Assembly (NCBI RefSeq): GCF_030272615.1
Contig: NW_026729284.1
Span: forward strand, 1-64,000
Length of the DNA stretch: 64,000 bases
Reading direction: 5' to 3'
Origin: Cryptomeria japonica
Lineage: Eukaryota > Streptophyta > Pinopsida > Cupressales > Cupressaceae
The notes under the pieces were generated by a model that did no database searches, was not told the DNA's origin, and saw only the letters and a program-made list of their open reading frames with translations. Shown here one piece after another: positions 61,237 to 64,000 of the stretch; the first letter of the stretch is position 1, and every line of letters starts with the position of its first letter. Made by a program: the position numbers and the translations under genes.

Positions 61237-63450
61237 TATATATGTTATGTTCGATGCAATGTTGTGATTATTTTGAGGAAATATTTTGATACATGTATCT
61301 TATGTACAATGGTGAAATTTTATTTGGAGTTGAAATTATTCCCATATCCTTCTATCTACCTATTACACACATTTATTCCCATGAATAGTTACCCAACCTT
61401 ATATGTGCATGCTGCCATACATTTTGTTTATATTTAAGAAGTTATGACGCTCACCCTTACAAAAAAATCTCATCTAGTTCTTACTTGTCTAGATTTAATC
61501 ATTTGATTGTGTAAGATTATTTTTCTAGTCACATGATTGACCACAAAATTCGGCACCTAAGCCTCATATTTAAAAATTAATAAATATAATTAATTTTCAC
61601 CAAATAATCCTTTTTACTTTCACCTAGAGTTGAAAAAAAAAAGAAGCTTACATCATTAGGTGTTATGAGTTACAATTTAATGAAATTTAGTTTTATTTAT
61701 TCCATATTTGTCATCTTTCAAGAATCCTCTCTCATTGTCTAGTATTAAAGTAGAATAAATAGTGAAACATTTAGATTTAATAAATGAAAAAGAATAACAA
61801 ACTTGTAATTGATAGCCCTTGCTTGCTATCATCAATATTTGTACATTTTCTAGGGATTTAATTAAGGAAATTTATCTCTTAAAGACATAATAAAGATCAT
61901 TCAAGTTATTTCAAACTATTGATAGTCTCGAGATGTTTAAGAAGATAAGACTAGATTGAGTTTCACCTAGAGGGAAGCAAAATGTTTGTCAAGCCATAAG
62001 AATATAAAGATTTCATGATCACAAATTCGACCCATAATTCTAATCTTTAACTTTATAGAACAAAGGATTAATATAGAATTTGAGACCATATTTATGAAGA
62101 GAGATTGCCTTTCTAAATTACAAAGATAAAATAATCTAGAATCTTCATTAGAAATCAAAATTAGTTAATCAAAATATTACATACCCTTATTCATGATATG
62201 TATTTCTAAATATAATAGATATAGTTATCAATTTTCTATTACCCACCTATCTTTAATTAATTCAAACTAAGGGGACATTTTGATAAGTAATGTTCTCTTT
62301 TGTTCTCAAATTTCACTTGTAAGATACAAGCTACCAATGGGACATTTGTTTTTCTATTTTGTAGGTTCTCATGATGAGAGCATGTTGAAAGTATATAGTT
62401 AAATTATTATTTAAGTTATCATGTCTTAATAGGGTTGATTACTTATATGGACACATCAACTTCATATAATCTATATCTAATTAGATATCAAATTTACATG
62501 AACATTTTTGAGTGCTATAATATTTTTGATGCATGATCAATTAGGATTCAGACACAATTCAATGTAACGGAAAATATAATTATGAAACTAGCATATATAT
62601 GTTATTTTCTATGCAATATTGTGAATATTTTTAGGAAATGCTTGGATACATATATCTTATGAACAATACTGCAATATTGTATGGAATTTTGACTATTCTC
62701 CTATCCTTAGGTATATTAATATACATATGCATTCCCATGAATAGTTACCTAATTTTATATGCGCACACTACCATACATTATACTTATCTAAGAAGTTATG
62801 ACACTTATCCACACACGAACTCTCATCTAGTTCTTTTTTCCTTAGATCTAGTCATTTGATTGTCTAGGATCATTTCTATAGTCACATGATTGACCACATA
62901 ATTACACACCTTAGCCTCATATTTAAACAAAAATAAATAAATAAATTACCAACTAATGCTCTTTACCTTCCCCATCTAGAGTTGCAAAAGTACAAGCTTG
63001 GATGATCAGATGTTTTGTGTTACTGTGTTACCTATTAATTTTTATGTTTACAAATGATTTTTGTTGGATTTTTTGGTTTCATATTTATAAATGTAAATTT
63101 AGGTTAGTCAAATGTTCATATTTCTTACTTAGTTGAGCAATCTCCTATTTTATTCGTAAAAGTTCACTTGTGAGATGGAAGCTATTCATGGAATATTTTT
63201 CTTCTATCTTTTAGGCTCTCATAAGGAATGCATTTTTAATGATGTACTTGTATGATCATGTCTAGATAAGGTCCCTTACTTTATATGGACCCACCCTCTT
63301 TTGTAATGAAGAGAGATTGCATTTCCAAATACAAAGGCAAAATAATCTATCCATTCATCAAGAACCCACAATCTTCAATCAAAAGACTAAACACCCTTAT
63401 ACACTTTATTTGTTTTCAAGAATCATAAATATAATCATTTAAATATAAAA
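61237..63450. repeat. Diverged direct duplication, unit 3
   Basis: Third copy of 3377-5590. It carries T at 61495 where units 1 and 2 have C. Confidence 0.6.
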
Positions 63451-63686
63451 ATAATTTACAAAAATATTATTGACAGTAAATCTAACATTCAACTTGAAGC
63501 ATACACATATCAAATCAGCTCTAAGCACGCAAGTATCTGATTTGAACACAGATGTAGATACTTTGTACACTTCTAATAATATGAAAACATTTAATATTAT
63601 AAGACATAGTTGAATACGATCAAAGTCATGTAGAAATAAGAAGCTGCAACACTGTATCAGACTTGCAAAAGCAACTTTCCCAAACC

Positions 63687-64000
63687 TTATTTATCGTTCT
63701 CATTGCTATGGTAGTATAGGATAGCAAGCCACTTGGTTTTGGACCGGCGCACCAAGTCCAAAAGCCCCCATCTTTCTAATTTTATCCACACGTATTCCCC
63801 CAGACGGTCAGAAAGAAAAGGAAGTAGACCGTTCAGGTGGTTAAACCTAGCCTTCTTCACTGTAAACTTTGCAGCCATGTAGAAAAAAGTGAAATTACCA
63901 CAGAAGCAGATGATCAAGCACGCCCCAAGAATGAACCAAGCCAGCTCGGGATTCATGTTGGAAAGCATGGCATACACTGCAAGCATGAAGCCATAGGCCG
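63687..64000 (-). CDS. Ankyrin/PGG membrane protein, third copy, C-terminal part only
   Basis: The last 314 nt of exon 3, ending with the stop at 63687-63689. It covers hydrophobic segment 4, most of segment 3 and the basic cytosolic-type tail (about 104 residues). It is identical in sequence to the other copies over this stretch. The gene is cut by the window edge, not broken in itself as far as can be seen. Confidence 0.88.
   Translation of the reverse strand, partial: AYGFMLAVYAMLSNMNPELAWFILGACLIICFCGNFTFFYMAAKFTVKKARFNHLNGLLPFLSDRLGEYVWIKLERWGLLDLVRRSKTKWLAILYYHSNENDK

Larger units (their letters stand above)
57861..64000. repeat. Tandem segmental unit 3 (partial, 6,140 bp)
   Basis: Third unit, cut off by the window end inside the last exon of the ankyrin/PGG gene. 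The one substitution I found is C32570 in unit 2 (C3635 in unit 1) against T61495 here. Confidence 0.97.

Overview
This is nuclear DNA from a seed plant. The evidence is an intron-containing ankyrin/PGG membrane-protein gene with GT-AG splice sites, a nested Copia-in-LINE insertion, a Ty3/gypsy remnant, a plant-mobile-domain pseudogene, AT-rich intergenic DNA and a long (GA)n microsatellite. A TE-rich conifer-like genome is plausible, but the sequence does not settle the species.

The main structural fact is that the whole window is one tandem segmental array. A unit of about 28.93 kb occurs as positions 1-28935, again as 28936-57860, and a third time from 57861 until the window ends at 64000. 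The start of the unit is arbitrary, because no junction with unique flanking DNA is visible. Units 1 and 2 differ by only four substitutions that I could find plus a microsatellite of (GA)40 versus (GA)35. Unit 3 has one further substitution. All five are transitions. This is either a very recent tandem amplification or an assembly duplication.

Order within a unit (unit 1 coordinates): Copia polymerase remnant on the minus strand (1-1499, continuing from 26990 of the preceding unit), inserted into a LINE reverse-transcriptase remnant (other half at 1505-1855); a relic of an ankyrin-gene first exon (1900-2044); degenerate local repeats (2186-5590); the one apparently intact gene, a three-exon ankyrin-repeat/PGG-domain membrane protein of 659 residues on the minus strand (5827-8486); a probable minus-strand LTR (about 9190-10660); a plant-mobile-domain pseudogene with glycine-rich and coiled-coil tail (11734-13725); a 5' truncated-type gypsy element with LTR and protease region (14674 to about 17770); a broken Cys/His-rich gene fragment on the minus strand (17771-18739); a foldback hairpin (18982-19111); 135 bp and 84 bp tandem duplications; the (GA)n tract; a second LTR-like block (about 22138-23530); and the LINE/Copia nest again.

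Functionally, the only gene that looks expressible is the ankyrin/PGG gene, of the family that includes ACD6 and ITN1 of Arabidopsis. The array would give at least two complete identical copies plus a third that runs off the window. Everything else is transposon debris or pseudogene. Many stop codons in the pseudogenes could have arisen by C-to-T change at CAG or CGA, as expected for long-methylated plant DNA. I found no convincing previously undescribed system. The observation most worth testing is whether this recent amplification of a possible immunity/stress gene is real.
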